Part shown: positions 54,301 through 63,748 of the stretch, piece by piece
Layout: each line of letters starts with the position of its first letter
Position numbering within the stretch: position 1 is the first letter of the stretch
Source: Bufo bufo
Lineage: Eukaryota; Chordata; Amphibia; Anura; Bufonidae
Assembly: GCF_905171765.1 (NCBI RefSeq)
Contig: NC_053389.1
Coordinates: 746,791,146 to 746,855,145, forward strand
Reading direction: 5' to 3'
DNA: 64,000 bases
The notes under the pieces: generated by a model
What the model saw: only the letters and a program-made list of their open reading frames with translations
The model's database searches: none
What the model was told of the DNA's origin: nothing
Program-made: the position numbers and the translations under genes

Positions 54301-55141
54301 GGGGCCCACATTCCAAAGAGCACCTTTCGGATTTCACCGGCCATTTTTTACAGATTTTAATTTCAAACTACTTACCACACATTAGGGCCCCTAGAATGCC
54401 AGGGCAGTATAACTACCCCACAAGTAACCCCATTTTGGAAAGAAGACACCCCAATTTATTCGCTGATGGGCATAGTGAGTTCATAGAAGTTTTTATTTTT
54501 TGTCACAAGTTAGTGGAATATGAGACTTTGTAAGAAAAAAAAAATCATCATTTTCCGCTAACTTGTGACAAAAAATAAAAAGTTCTATGAACTCACAATG
54601 CCCATCAGCGAATACCTTAGGGTGTCTACTTTCTGAAATGGGGTCAGTTGTGGGGTGTTTGTACTGTCTGGCCATTGTAGAACCTCAGGAAACATGACAG
54701 GTGCTCAGAAAGTCAGAGCTGCTTCAAAAAGCGGAAATTCACATTTTTGTACCATAGTTTGTAAACGCTATAACTTTTACCCAAACGATTTTTTTTTTAC
54801 CCAAACATTTTTTTTTTATTAAAGACATGTAGAACAATAAATTTAGACAAAAATTTATATATGGATGTCGTTTTTTTTGCAAAATTTTACAACTGAAAGT
54901 GAAAAATGTCATTTTTTTGCAAAAAAATTGTTAAATTTCGATTAATAACAAAAAATTTAAAAATGTCATCAGCAATAAAATACCACCAAATGAAAGCTCT
55001 ATTAGTGAGAAGAAAAGGAGGTAAAATTCATTTGGGTGGTAAGTTGCATGACCGAGCAATAAACGGTTAAAGTAGTGTAGTGCAGAAGTGTAAAAAGTGG
55101 CCTGGTCATTAAGGGTGTTTAAGCTAGGGGGGCTGAGGTGG
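51330..55141. mobile_element. TTAA-flanked non-autonomous element, copy B
   Basis: TTAA at 51326-51329 and 55142-55145. Ends CCTGCTCAGGACC and, reversed, CCACCTCAGCCCC. It has the same hairpin head, six-unit array (51690-52860) and inverted-module field (52870-54600) as copy A, but about 0.9 kb shorter because fewer modules remain. Its outer 90 bp differ from copy A, so A and B are different subfamilies. It interrupts the hAT transposase within a codon run that reads through cleanly once one TTAA is counted. Confidence 0.82.
51690..52860. repeat. Six hairpin units in TTAA element B
   Basis: Hairpins start near 51808, 51980, 52138, 52330, 52505 and 52682, each with CTCCATTCAGACGTCCGTAT or GCATTCAGATGTCCGTATG on the left and CATACGGACGTCTGAATGGA on the right. 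Units are more regular (about 175-190 bp) than in copy A. Confidence 0.87.
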
Positions 55142-55145
55142 TTAA

Positions 55146-55448
55146 CCAGCAGGTGGTGGCATACTTGGACAGCACCCTGCCACCTCGTATTGCAGATCCG
55201 CTGGACTACTGGGCAGCCAAACTGGATTTGTGGATTTGTTGCCAGAACTGGCAGAGTTTGCCCTGGAAAAGGTGTCCTGCCCGGCCAGTAGTGTGGCATC
55301 AGAGAGGCTGTTTAGTGCAGCGGGGGCCATAGTTACCCCTACAACTCGCCTATCCACCCAAAATGTGGAGAGACTGACCGTTTTCAAGATGAATCAGGCG
55401 TGGATCAGCCAGCATTTCCACCCACCAATGGCTGATGCATCAGACTAG
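55146..55448 (+). pseudogene. hAT transposase C-terminal dimerisation domain (copy 2)
   Basis: Continues the frame broken at 51326. Contains DPLDYWAAK, LPELAEFALEKVSCPASS and VASERLFSAAGAIV, ending KMNQAWISQHFHPP and a stop near 55446. The hydrophobic dimerisation pattern is intact here apart from one frameshift near 55230. Confidence 0.88.
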
Positions 55449-55607
55449 ATCATCCATGGTGCCACGCCAACACTTTGACAAAAAATAATTGTTTCTTCTG
55501 GCTACCTGCCTCAGCTACTATTCTGATGCTGCCACCCGCCTGATGCCACACATCTGATGCCAAGTGCTCCTTCTTTCACCCACCATCTTCATCTAGTACT
55601 GGTATTG

Positions 55608-56461
55608 GAAATATATCTGATAAATGGGATTACCTTAAAATATAACTTTTTAATAGTCAATGGTTAAAATAATAGGCCCAATAGTTTGACTAAAACTACA
55701 AATGTCAGTAGTCATGCACCACCAAGTGATGTAAGATTGTAAGAGATAATAGCAAGTGTGAGGTATAAACACTCGCTTAGAGGGTGAGTTTGTGAAACAT
55801 AGGGATACAAGTAAAGAGGGAGACAGATGCTGGGTCTCTTCCCCTAATTTATCCCTAGGCTCTAACTCAAAATGAAACCCTCGCAGGAGGAGTGGACTAT
55901 GAACTGATGCACATTGAAAGATAAGTATTAGTGGTACCTATAATACTGTCTATTCCTGGCCAGTTCCACATACTTGGAAGAGCCGTATTCATTGTGCACA
56001 TCTGTGTATTCTTGTGTGCATACTGGTCCCCTGATGACCTGGTTGACTGCCAGTGAAACGCGTCGGAACTGTTTCAAGTTGTGCGTTGTCTGTTGAGTGA
56101 TACCTTTGTATTCTGATGAAGCTGGGCAGTCACTGCTACTGCTTACAAGGGACACTAAGGGATGCACAGGGAGGGTTTCATTTTGAGTTAGAGCCTAGGG
56201 ATAAATTAGGGGAAAAGACCCTCTAAGCGAGTGTTTATACCTCACACTTGCTTTTATCTCTTACCATCCTACATCATTTGGTGGTGCATGACTACTGACG
56301 TTTGTAGTTTTAGTCAAACTATTGGGCCTATTATTTTAACCATTGACTATTAAAAGTTATATTTTAAGGTAACCCCATTTATTAGATATGTTTCCAATAT
56401 GTATGGATACCACATAATGATCATTGTTATGACTGGTCACACTCCAGCTAATGTGTTTTTT
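55608..56461 (+). mobile_element. 854-bp Penelope-derived inverted-repeat insertion, 17-bp TSD
   Basis: ATCTAGTACTGGTATTG is repeated exactly at 55591-55607 and 56462-56478. Arms of about 230-280 bp (55608-55883 and 56171-56400) are inverted copies; the left has about 40 bp extra. Between them is a hammerhead motif (56031-56064). A 60-bp single-copy tail ends in TTTTTT. No coding remains. A perfect 17-bp duplication and head-to-head arms fit Penelope-type retrotransposition. Confidence 0.82.
56025..56071 (+). ncRNA. Hammerhead ribozyme motif
   Basis: CTGATGA at 56031-56037, stem II CTGG/CCAG (56039-56042 and 56050-56053, one bulged base at its foot), GAAA at 56055-56058, then CGCGTC, where ACGCGT is self-complementary and the cut would follow GTC at 56064. 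Stem I can form from GGTCCC and GGAACT with one mismatch. The tiny helix III is the kind that works better as a dimer, as described for Penelope-like hammerheads. Confidence 0.72.
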
Positions 56462-56489
56462 ATCTAGTACTGGTATTGCCACCCACCTA

Positions 56490-56585
56490 CCCACTCTGTC
56501 ACCGGGTCACTCTATAGTCTCCTGATGCTGCCTTCACCTCCACACTATGTCTCCTTGCCACTCTGTGGTCTCCTGATGCTGCTGC
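56490..56585. repeat. hAT 3' repeat, left part (GCCACTCTGTGGTCTCCTGA)
   Basis: Two units of about 60 bp with CTCCTGATGCTGC and CACCTCCACACTATGTC. The array was split by the Penelope insertion and continues at 62100-62450. Confidence 0.8.
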
Positions 56586-56635
56586 CACCTACACACTAGG
56601 AATTTGAATAAAACATATAGTCAGCACATTAGAGC

Positions 56636-59600
56636 CTGGTGGGAAATAGCCAGTTTGGACACATATATACAACAAGGAATAGTATATAGAGGATTACGTA
56701 TCCCTCTACGTCCTAATACACATCTAGAAGATTTACAATTCCTGGGAACAACTCCTAACCGAGTGCTCACTTAGACTAATAAAATATCTATTGGAGTATA
56801 AGAAAACCTCCTTTGCAAAATTAGATCAACAACTAGAGAAAGGAGATACAAGAATTCAGTCAACATCCAGAATTCATAAATTTGGAACAAAAAATTAAGA
56901 AAAAAATTGATCTCTTACAAAACGAGATCAAAGAACGTAAACACGTGAAATATATTAGAGACCGTCAAGACTTTGAAACAAACAGAGTATACATCTGGAA
57001 AAACAGAAATAACACCAGAAACACCTATCGCAGACAGACAGAGACCTCTGATACAGATACATCAGGTACAGAAGGCTCAGTACAAAGTGCTGGTTTCCAA
57101 AATCTAAGGATAGGAATAAAACAGAAAACAAAGTAAGGGAGATATCAGCAACCGAAAAGACCTGCCCAAGAAAATAGATCAACCTCACAAATATGCCCCT
57201 CAGCAATGACAAGACAACCATATGTGGGATCAAACAGTCTGGTGACCAACATAAGTACAAATCTATCAATAGGGAGAACATCTACCTCTACCTCTGTACA
57301 ACCCTTCTCCTTTGGACAGCCAGTAAATGGTGCTATAAATTTAGCTCAGAATATAACTACGAGCCCTATGCCAACAACACAGATGAATACACAGACAAAT
57401 GCACCGATAGCCCCCCTTTTTTTAGGACAGGCAGGGATCCAATTGAGGGATCGAGAAAAATGGGGTTACAGCAAGTAGTAGATACTACACTAACAGAGGA
57501 GGTGAATGATAAAAGACAACACTCAATAGAGTCCTGACCTTTTCACCGGTCCCACAGAGTGACAAATTCCTGTGGATCAAAGATATTAATCTCTTTGTGC
57601 GTAAATTGGCCTTACACAAGGTTCATAAACAGGAAGAATGGGACCTAAGAAAAGCATATGAGAATGAAAAGAGATGTGTTCAGACACTGGAAGACTTGCT
57701 TAAAGAAAATGAGGGACAATGTATCATTCCAGATCCCCCTTTCTCGTCATTAAAACCTAAATCTAAAACCACCCCCTCTTTTGCACAGTTCAAAGAGATT
57801 GATACTTTCGTGAGTTTAGTAACACAGGATATTAAATCTCTGAAAATGAGAAAAGATCATATTGTATCCAATTTAAGCGCTCAGGAACTAGAGGCCCTGG
57901 AAGAACTTAAGAAAAATGAGAACATCATCATAATTAAGCCTAGTGATAAGGGCGGAAACATAGTCATCCAAAATAGAGACGACTATGTCGATATGGTACT
58001 GAGATTGCTAAGGGATAAAAAGACGTATCAAATACTCCCCAGTGACCCCACTAAGGCTTACACTAATGAGCTAAATATTTTACTGTCTGATACCAGATCT
58101 AGAGATCTGATAACAAAAGATAAATTCCTGTACCCTCTGAAAAAAGACCACACTATCTCTACCTTCTATGCATTACCCAAGGTGCATAAGGATAAAATAC
58201 CTATTCCAGGGAGGCCAATAGTGTCCGGGAATGACAATTTGACCCAGGGTATAAGCCAATATGTGGACCAGATATTGAGACCATTCGTCACCACGTTACC
58301 ATCTTATATTAGGGACACAAAAGATCTCCTTCTGAAAATCAACGAAATGACACTGACACCAAATACTATCCTGGTAAGTTTGGATGTCGAATCCTTATAT
58401 AGTAATATCAAACATTCACTAGGTCTTAAAGCAGTTCACCAATTTCTAAGCACTAAGAGTAGTAACTTCACCAACACAATCACCTAGTATTATCAATGTT
58501 AGAATTTGTTTTGGAGCACAATTTTTTTATTTTCAAGGACACTTCTATAAACAGGTTAATGGGACTGCTATGGGGACCTCATGTGCCCCCACTTATGCAA
58601 ATTTATTTTTAGGGTGGTGGGAAAATGACATAGTATTCACAGAGGGGATGTCGTGATATACCTGTCACATTTTATTTTGAGGCAGGTATATTGACGACAT
58701 CCTCATCCTGTGGGATGGTGGACAATCACTGTTTAGGGAATTCACTCAAGTTTTAAATGACAATAATATAGGGATGAAATATACATATGAAATACAAGAG
58801 CGAGAGATAGTCTTCCTGGACTTGAAAATTTAAATCATGGGAAATGGACGTCTTAACACGGAGGTACATAGGAAGCCAACCTCCACAAATAGTTATTTAC
58901 ACTGGACAAGTTGGCACCCAGAGCCACTCAGGAGAGGAATACCTACGGGCCAATATCTAAGGGCCCGTAGGAATTGCTCTGATGAGGGAACTTTTGAAAA
59001 AGAGAGCAGACATCTTCTCGAGAGGTTCAAGAAGAGGGGATATCCATCAGCCCCCTTAAAAAAAGCTTATAATAGAGCAAAGATCATAAATAGAGAGGAC
59101 CTATTGAAAACCTCCCCCCCAAAAAAGAATGAAATCATCCGGTGTATAGGAACCTTTGATGGTTATAACAGAGAGATATACAATATATTAAGGAAATATT
59201 GGCACATCATACAGACAAAGACTTAAAAACAGTACTTACCGCTAATCCTAGTGTAACATACAGAAGAGATCCAAATTTCAAGGATCAATTAGTGCACAGC
59301 TACCTGAAAGAGAAAGAAACAGACAACATCCTAAATAGAGGGAAATATCGAGGGTCATCACCCTGTGGAGATTGCTCCTTTTGTAAGTATGTTCCACGGA
59401 TAAAAAAATTCACAAATCCGGCCGACAAGAGGGAGTATGAGATCAGGCAACTGATCACGTGTAAAACGCAAGGAGTTATATACATAGCATCATGTCCTTG
59501 CCCCAGATTATATGTGGGTAAAACCACACAGGAACTGAGATGTCGTATATCGGGCCATCTGAGCTCGATAGAAACCGAAAAAGATACACCTATTGCAAGA

Positions 59601-59696
59601 CATATAAAATATGTACACGAAAACAAAATATCAGCTCTACGTTTCTGGGGTATTGAGAAACTAACTATGGGCCCTAGAGGGGGCAATCTTGATTAA
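56636..59696 (+). pseudogene. Penelope-like polyprotein: RT plus GIY-YIG endonuclease, broken
   Basis: The N-terminal part (LRIPLRPNTHLEDLQFLG near 56690) is full of stops. The RT from 57597 has IIIIKPSDKGGNIVI (57925), TFYALPKVHK (58160-58190), PGRPIVSG (58207-58230), LVSLDVESLYSNI (58370-58410), GTAMGTSCAPTYANLF-type text (58563-58610) and the catalytic YIDDIL (58687-58704). Thumb at 58837-59226. The C-terminal endonuclease frame (59199-59696) has a Cys-rich knuckle (CGDCSFCKYV), GVIYIASC, LYVGKTT and the Arg helix RCRISGH. Frame breaks occur at 58487, 58650 and 58830, with an overlap at 59199-59226. Confidence 0.9.
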
Positions 59697-60109
59697 AAAA
59701 ACTCCTGCAGAATGAAGCAAGATGGATCCAGAGACGCAACACAATGAGTCCAACTGGCCTAAATGAGGGTTTCATATATACAGCATTTATATGATACTCG
59801 GGAATGAGACGACAAATTAATAAACATGCTAAAAGAGTCCAAAGGACTTTTATAATTAATATATACAGTGTCATCCCTCTTTACTCTTAGTTAAGAAACT
59901 ATAAAAATATTAATAATGAGTCAAACAAACAAATATGTCCAGGGAAACATAGGCCATCACATATTCAGAGAGGGGAGAACTAAAATCAGGAAAAACATCT
60001 ACTAATCAAAATGTGTAAAAAGTCTATATATATATGTGCTTGGAAATGAAAAATAATTACTGATTTTGCATATCTATATATTGTTACATACAATAAAATT
60101 CCGGAGTCT

Positions 60110-60740
60110 TGAAGTCTGCTATCTGAGATTCAGTCTAAGTCCGCACGCATGCCTACCTTCCTATTGAATGTGTATAAATCGTTGAACTAAGGGCTTAGTC
60201 CGGAAAGCATGAATTTGAATGAACCTCTAAGTCCCTGCACAGGCGTTGTTGTCATCGAACATAGAGGTGAGAGATCCTAAGTGTTAACGCATGCGCTCTG
60301 TAATAGAAGATCTATGAAATGGAGAAATGTTGATCCGATTTGAGCACTGAAAATTTGAAGTGTTAGCGCACGCGCATATGATCGCCTAATATAGGCAGAT
60401 CCGAGTATAAGTTCCAGCGCATGCGTATTGGTCTAGAAAGGGAGGAGAAGGACTTTAAGCCCTGACGCAGGCGCCTAAAACATAGATACATCTGTGCCAC
60501 TTTAGATCTCTAACTCTAAGTCCCAGCGCAAGCGTACAGGATTTGGAGACATAGCTGAAAATCAGTTTAAGTATTAGCGCACGCGCATGAGACCAATGAG
60601 GCGAAAGATTCCTCTAATTCTAAGTACTAGCGCATGCGTAGATAGTTTTGTGGACATAGCTGGAAATCAGACTAAGTATTAACGCATGTGCATTAACATA
60701 TTGAGACAAAACTTTTTCCAAGTACCGGACGCAGACGCAG
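60110..60740. repeat. Degenerate 60-75 bp repeats with GCGCATGCG
   Basis: TAAGTCCCAGCGCAAGCG, TAAGTATTAGCGCACGCGCA, TAAGTACTAGCGCATGCG and similar recur about nine times in the Penelope 3' region. The CpG-rich core could act in transcription (NRF1-like), which is inference. Confidence 0.7.
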
Positions 60741-60878
60741 ACTATTCCCCCGATGAGATGGATGTGATTGGCCCCCAGGGACATCAATCGACACGAGATT
60801 GCATTGTGATAGGCGATCCAGAAGGTGAGACCCACACTTAAGGTATAAAGGATCTCAGATAGGAAGCACTCATGTTGA

Positions 60879-60936
60879 TAGTAGCTCCATTCCCCTGAAG
60901 ACGCCGCATCTGCGGTGAAACATGTTGGGGGAGCTG
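60879..60936 (+). ncRNA. Hammerhead ribozyme motif, complete fold
   Basis: CTGAAGA (60895-60901, within CUGANGA), stem II GCCGC/GCGGT with loop ATCT (60903-60916), GAAA (60917-60920), and ACATGT as a self-complementary helix III, cut expected after GTT at 60926. Stem I forms from CCC (60892-60894) with GGG (60927-60929), then AGCTCC (near 60882-60887) with GGAGCT (60930-60935) across a small internal loop. Every conserved core base is present. It lies in the Neptune-type element's 3' region. Confidence 0.78.
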
Positions 60937-61173
60937 TGTCTTTAACATTTTAAAAATTATGGTAGGGCTAAGAATGGATTAGGAAAAGGCGATCTGCAGA
61001 TGCCGAGGCCTCTGAGGGACAGTCTAGATAGGAATGTACAAGTAGTATAGCTACTGAGAGATTTTCAGAGAGGGACACTATATAATCAGAGAAGTATCTT
61101 GATAGGGCGTCTAGCCAATATAGTGCGGTTCAAATGACTGAATGCCGGGTGTCGGTGACATTACAGGCATTTA

Positions 61174-61464
61174 AGTGTATTAACACAGGTCAGATACAAA
61201 TAACCTGCAGGTGGCTTTCAGTGAGATAGTGTCCTCCTGATCTACCACAAAAGTAGAGACACTGTACCCACAGGTCCAAGCCCTCCATATGTATTTTTAA
61301 CAATTCACTTATGTTTTCTATGGTATATATTGTTTAATAAAGAAATAAATAAAGGTTATATTTTAATTATAAGACCAGAAACAGGAATCTATAGTCGTGA
61401 GACTATTGGAATATGCACCTGCACACTATGTAACCTTCCCAATCTGTCATCTTCTGATGCTGCT
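61174..61464 (+). repeat. 291-bp direct repeat, copy 1
   Basis: Identical or nearly so to 61845-62135 at a constant offset of 671. It spans the last 240 bp of the Penelope element, its right target duplication and about 36 bp of the hAT 3' repeat. Confidence 0.93.
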
Positions 61465-61844
61465 TTTTTATAAAAAATAAATAAATAAGCCTTAAAAAGT
61501 ACGTTGCTTGGTGGTGTCGCAGGTCCTGACGGTGAAGTGGGTACAGTTCACACAGGTGAAAGCGTTTCTTTGGATTGGATCGCGCTACCTCTGGAATCAC
61601 AGAGAATCCACAATCGAAGCCAGCAAGATAATCACAAGCATGGGGAAGCAAACAGGCCAGTCAAAACCTCTCCTCCTCTCCTTTCCAAGCTTCTATGGAA
61701 CACCAAAATTGCATCCAATAGTGAAGTACCGTCATGCAAATTGGAGTAAAAACGGTTTTATTATACTCACAATGCACAAGTATATACAAGCAGTATACAA
61801 TGGATCAATCACCCGACCCGGGTTTCGCTCGGTTGAGCTTCGTC
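61465..61844 (-). mobile_element. 380-bp Penelope-type stub with hammerhead, minus strand
   Basis: Lies exactly between the two 291-bp repeats. On the minus strand it begins with a hammerhead (61815-61846, box I sharing two bases with the repeat), contains AATAAA (complement at 61758-61763), and ends in an A/T-rich tail (TTTATTTATTTTTTATAAAAA reversed at 61465-61488). There is no protein. It reads as a short retro-copied Penelope-type or retrozyme-like RNA. Confidence 0.7.
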
Positions 61845-61846
61845 AG
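61812..61846 (-). ncRNA. Hammerhead ribozyme core, minus strand
   Basis: Read on the minus strand: CTGACGA (61846-61840, within CUGANGA), stem II GCTC/GAGC with loop AACC, GAAA (61826-61823), ACCCGGGT as an 8-nt self-complementary helix III, cut expected after GTC near 61815. The core is perfect. The 5' strand of stem I lies in the flanking repeat and does not pair well, as expected if the insertion starts at box I. Confidence 0.72.
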
Positions 61847-62135
61847 TGTATTAACACAGGTCAGATACAAATAACCTGCAGGTGGCTTTCAGTGAGATAG
61901 TGTCCTCCTGATCTACCACAAAAGTAGAGACACTGTACCCACAGGTCCAAGCCCTCCATATGTATTTTTAACAATTCACTTATGTTTTCTATGGTATATA
62001 TTGTTTAATAAAGAAATAAATAAAGGTTATATTTTAATTATAAGACCAGAAACAGGAATCTATAGTCGTGAGACTATTGGAATATGCACCTGCACACTAT
62101 GTAACCTTCCCAATCTGTCATCTTCTGATGCTGCT
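61845..62135 (+). repeat. 291-bp direct repeat, copy 2
   Basis: Second copy of 61174-61464. After it the hAT 3' repeats resume (GCCACCTCCACAATATG). Confidence 0.93.
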
Positions 62136-62450
62136 GCCACCTCCACAATATGTCTATTTGCCACTCTGTGGTCTTCTGATGCTGCTGCCACCTCCACACT
62201 ATGTCGCCATGCCACTCTGTTATCTCCTGATGCTGCTGCCACCTCCACACTATGTCACGTTGCCACTCTGTGGCCTCCTGATGTTGCTGCTACCTCCACA
62301 CTATAATTGTGCCACTCTGTGGCCTTCTCCTGATGCTGCTGCCACCTCTGGACTCTGTCTCCTCATGCTGCTTCTTCCTCACCACTATGTCATAGGGCCA
62401 CTCTGTGGACTTCTCATGCTGTTCCCATCCTCCCCACTTCATGAATGGGC
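62100..62450. repeat. hAT 3' repeat, right part
   Basis: Five or six units of about 60-65 bp with CTGATGCTGCTGCCACCTCC and CACTATGTC..GCCACTCTGT. Continuation of 56490-56585 after the Penelope insertions. The open frames here are by-products of the repeat. Confidence 0.85.
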
Positions 62451-63246
62451 CACTATTTTGTCTTTCGGCCTGGCTGACATCATCATTTATTTGACCCTTC
62501 TTCTGATCTGTCAGAAGGAAGGAAAAATGAGACGCACAACGGATCCTGTCTATGTAACAGCTGTAAAGCCTGCATGACATGGTCCCTATTTTGAATCAGA
62601 ATTGGCTTATGATTTGGTAGCCAAAAGCAGGAGTGGGTACAAAACACAGAAGACATGCAAATATTCCATTCACGTGTCACCTCTGTTTTGGATCCACTCT
62701 TGTTTTTTTTGGCTTTAGTAATACTGATGGATTACTGACCAAATGCTGACCAAGTGAAAGCGTATGCTCCACAGAGAGGATCTGTTTTTTAGGGGTTATT
62801 ATTCTGACGAATCAGAGGAAGGGCAAAATAATCAGTGACGTCAACACAAACTTACTGCTGACACACTCTCCACTCTGTCGGGCGGCTCTACTTGTATAAG
62901 CGTTTAATAGAACAGTTTCTGTAGACATCTATGTGGAATCAGCTGCCAACGGTGTAAAAGGAGTGCGCTTCTTCTTGACGCTAACATTGACCTGTAAGGC
63001 TGAGCTCACACTTGAGCCCCGTAATTGCCCAAATAAGAGAAAGTGTGCAGTGATTCTAAGAGTGACGCCTGTCATCTACATGTCATACTGACTCACAGTA
63101 TAATTTCACTACCCCAGAAGACTCCCTATGTGTGTTACTGCAAGCACAGTGTTCTACACCACTATAAAGGCTCTCTGCAGCCAGGAAATAGCAGTTTTTT
63201 TAATCCGATTCGCCACAAATAAATTTTGAGAAATTCGCTCATCTCT
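62450..63246 (+). other. 3' UTR and right terminus of hAT copy 2
   Basis: Non-coding. The last 60 bp (CCGATTCGCCACAAATAAAT, then AATTCGCTCATCTCT) form the right terminal inverted repeat region. Nothing else is recognisable between. Confidence 0.6.
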
Positions 63247-63748
63247 AGTTAGGATTTAAAACCAGCGAAGCCTTCATAGCTGTTGTGACTACTCAAAACG
63301 GCATTCGGTAAGCGCATATATATCCATTATATCTGCACATACACTAAGACGATATCACACATAAGGCGCTGTATGTTTTTGTTTTCTTTATATATATTGC
63401 TGATATGGAGAAAAGAGAGAATGCTATGGGGATAAGGATGGGGGGAAAAGCAATGTAAAAGAGAGGGTTGCAATAAAAAAGCCATAAAGAACAGTATTGA
63501 AAATGTAAATACCTGTGCACATACTATAATGTACAGTATAATAATATGATGCATATGATCTATATGCATATAATGCCTACTGCTCTCCTTAATACATATT
63601 ATATATCATTTTAAAAAAAATTGATAACTATAAAGTATTATATGTGAAACTATATGGAAACTATATATCTCAGCCACTCCTCCTTTTACTTGGTAGTTCA
63701 ATGAGTCTGTAATGAAAGAGTGGGAGGGGGGAGATAAAGGTTACAGAT
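63247..63748. other. No recognisable gene or element
   Basis: AT-rich sequence following the hAT terminus. The only open frame (minus, 63327-63569) is hydrophobic low-complexity text without motif support. Confidence 0.4.

Larger units (their letters stand above)
56599..61415 (+). mobile_element. Penelope-like (Neptune-type) element, 13-bp TSD
   Basis: CACCTACACACTA (56586-56598) and CACCTGCACACTA (61416-61428) flank it, with one difference. It carries an N-terminal region, RT, GIY-YIG endonuclease, a 1.2 kb 3' region with degenerate GCGCATGCG repeats and a hammerhead near 60900. It is inserted in the 3' repeats of hAT copy 2. It lacks an upstream pseudo-LTR, so it is 5'-truncated. Stops and frameshifts make it inactive. 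Confidence 0.85.
47050..63246 (+). mobile_element. hAT transposon copy 2 (ZBED-type) carrying five insertions
   Basis: Ends AGAGATGAGCAAATCGAA at 47050 and AATTCGCTCATCTCT at 63246 are matching inverted repeats. Removing the solo LTR, the TTAA element, the two Penelope-type insertions and the duplicated stub leaves about 4.9 kb, a normal length for an autonomous hAT. Contents in order: 5' array (48330-48830), broken transposase (48873-51325 and 55146-55448), 3' repeats (56490-56585 and 62100-62450) and the terminus. The 8-bp flanks (ACATAACG / AGTTAGGA) do not match, so it is old. Confidence 0.78.

Noticed and set aside
62068..62577. 169-codon plus-strand frame
   Set aside because: It is read through the 60-65 bp hAT 3' repeats; periodic Leu/Pro/His text without a domain.
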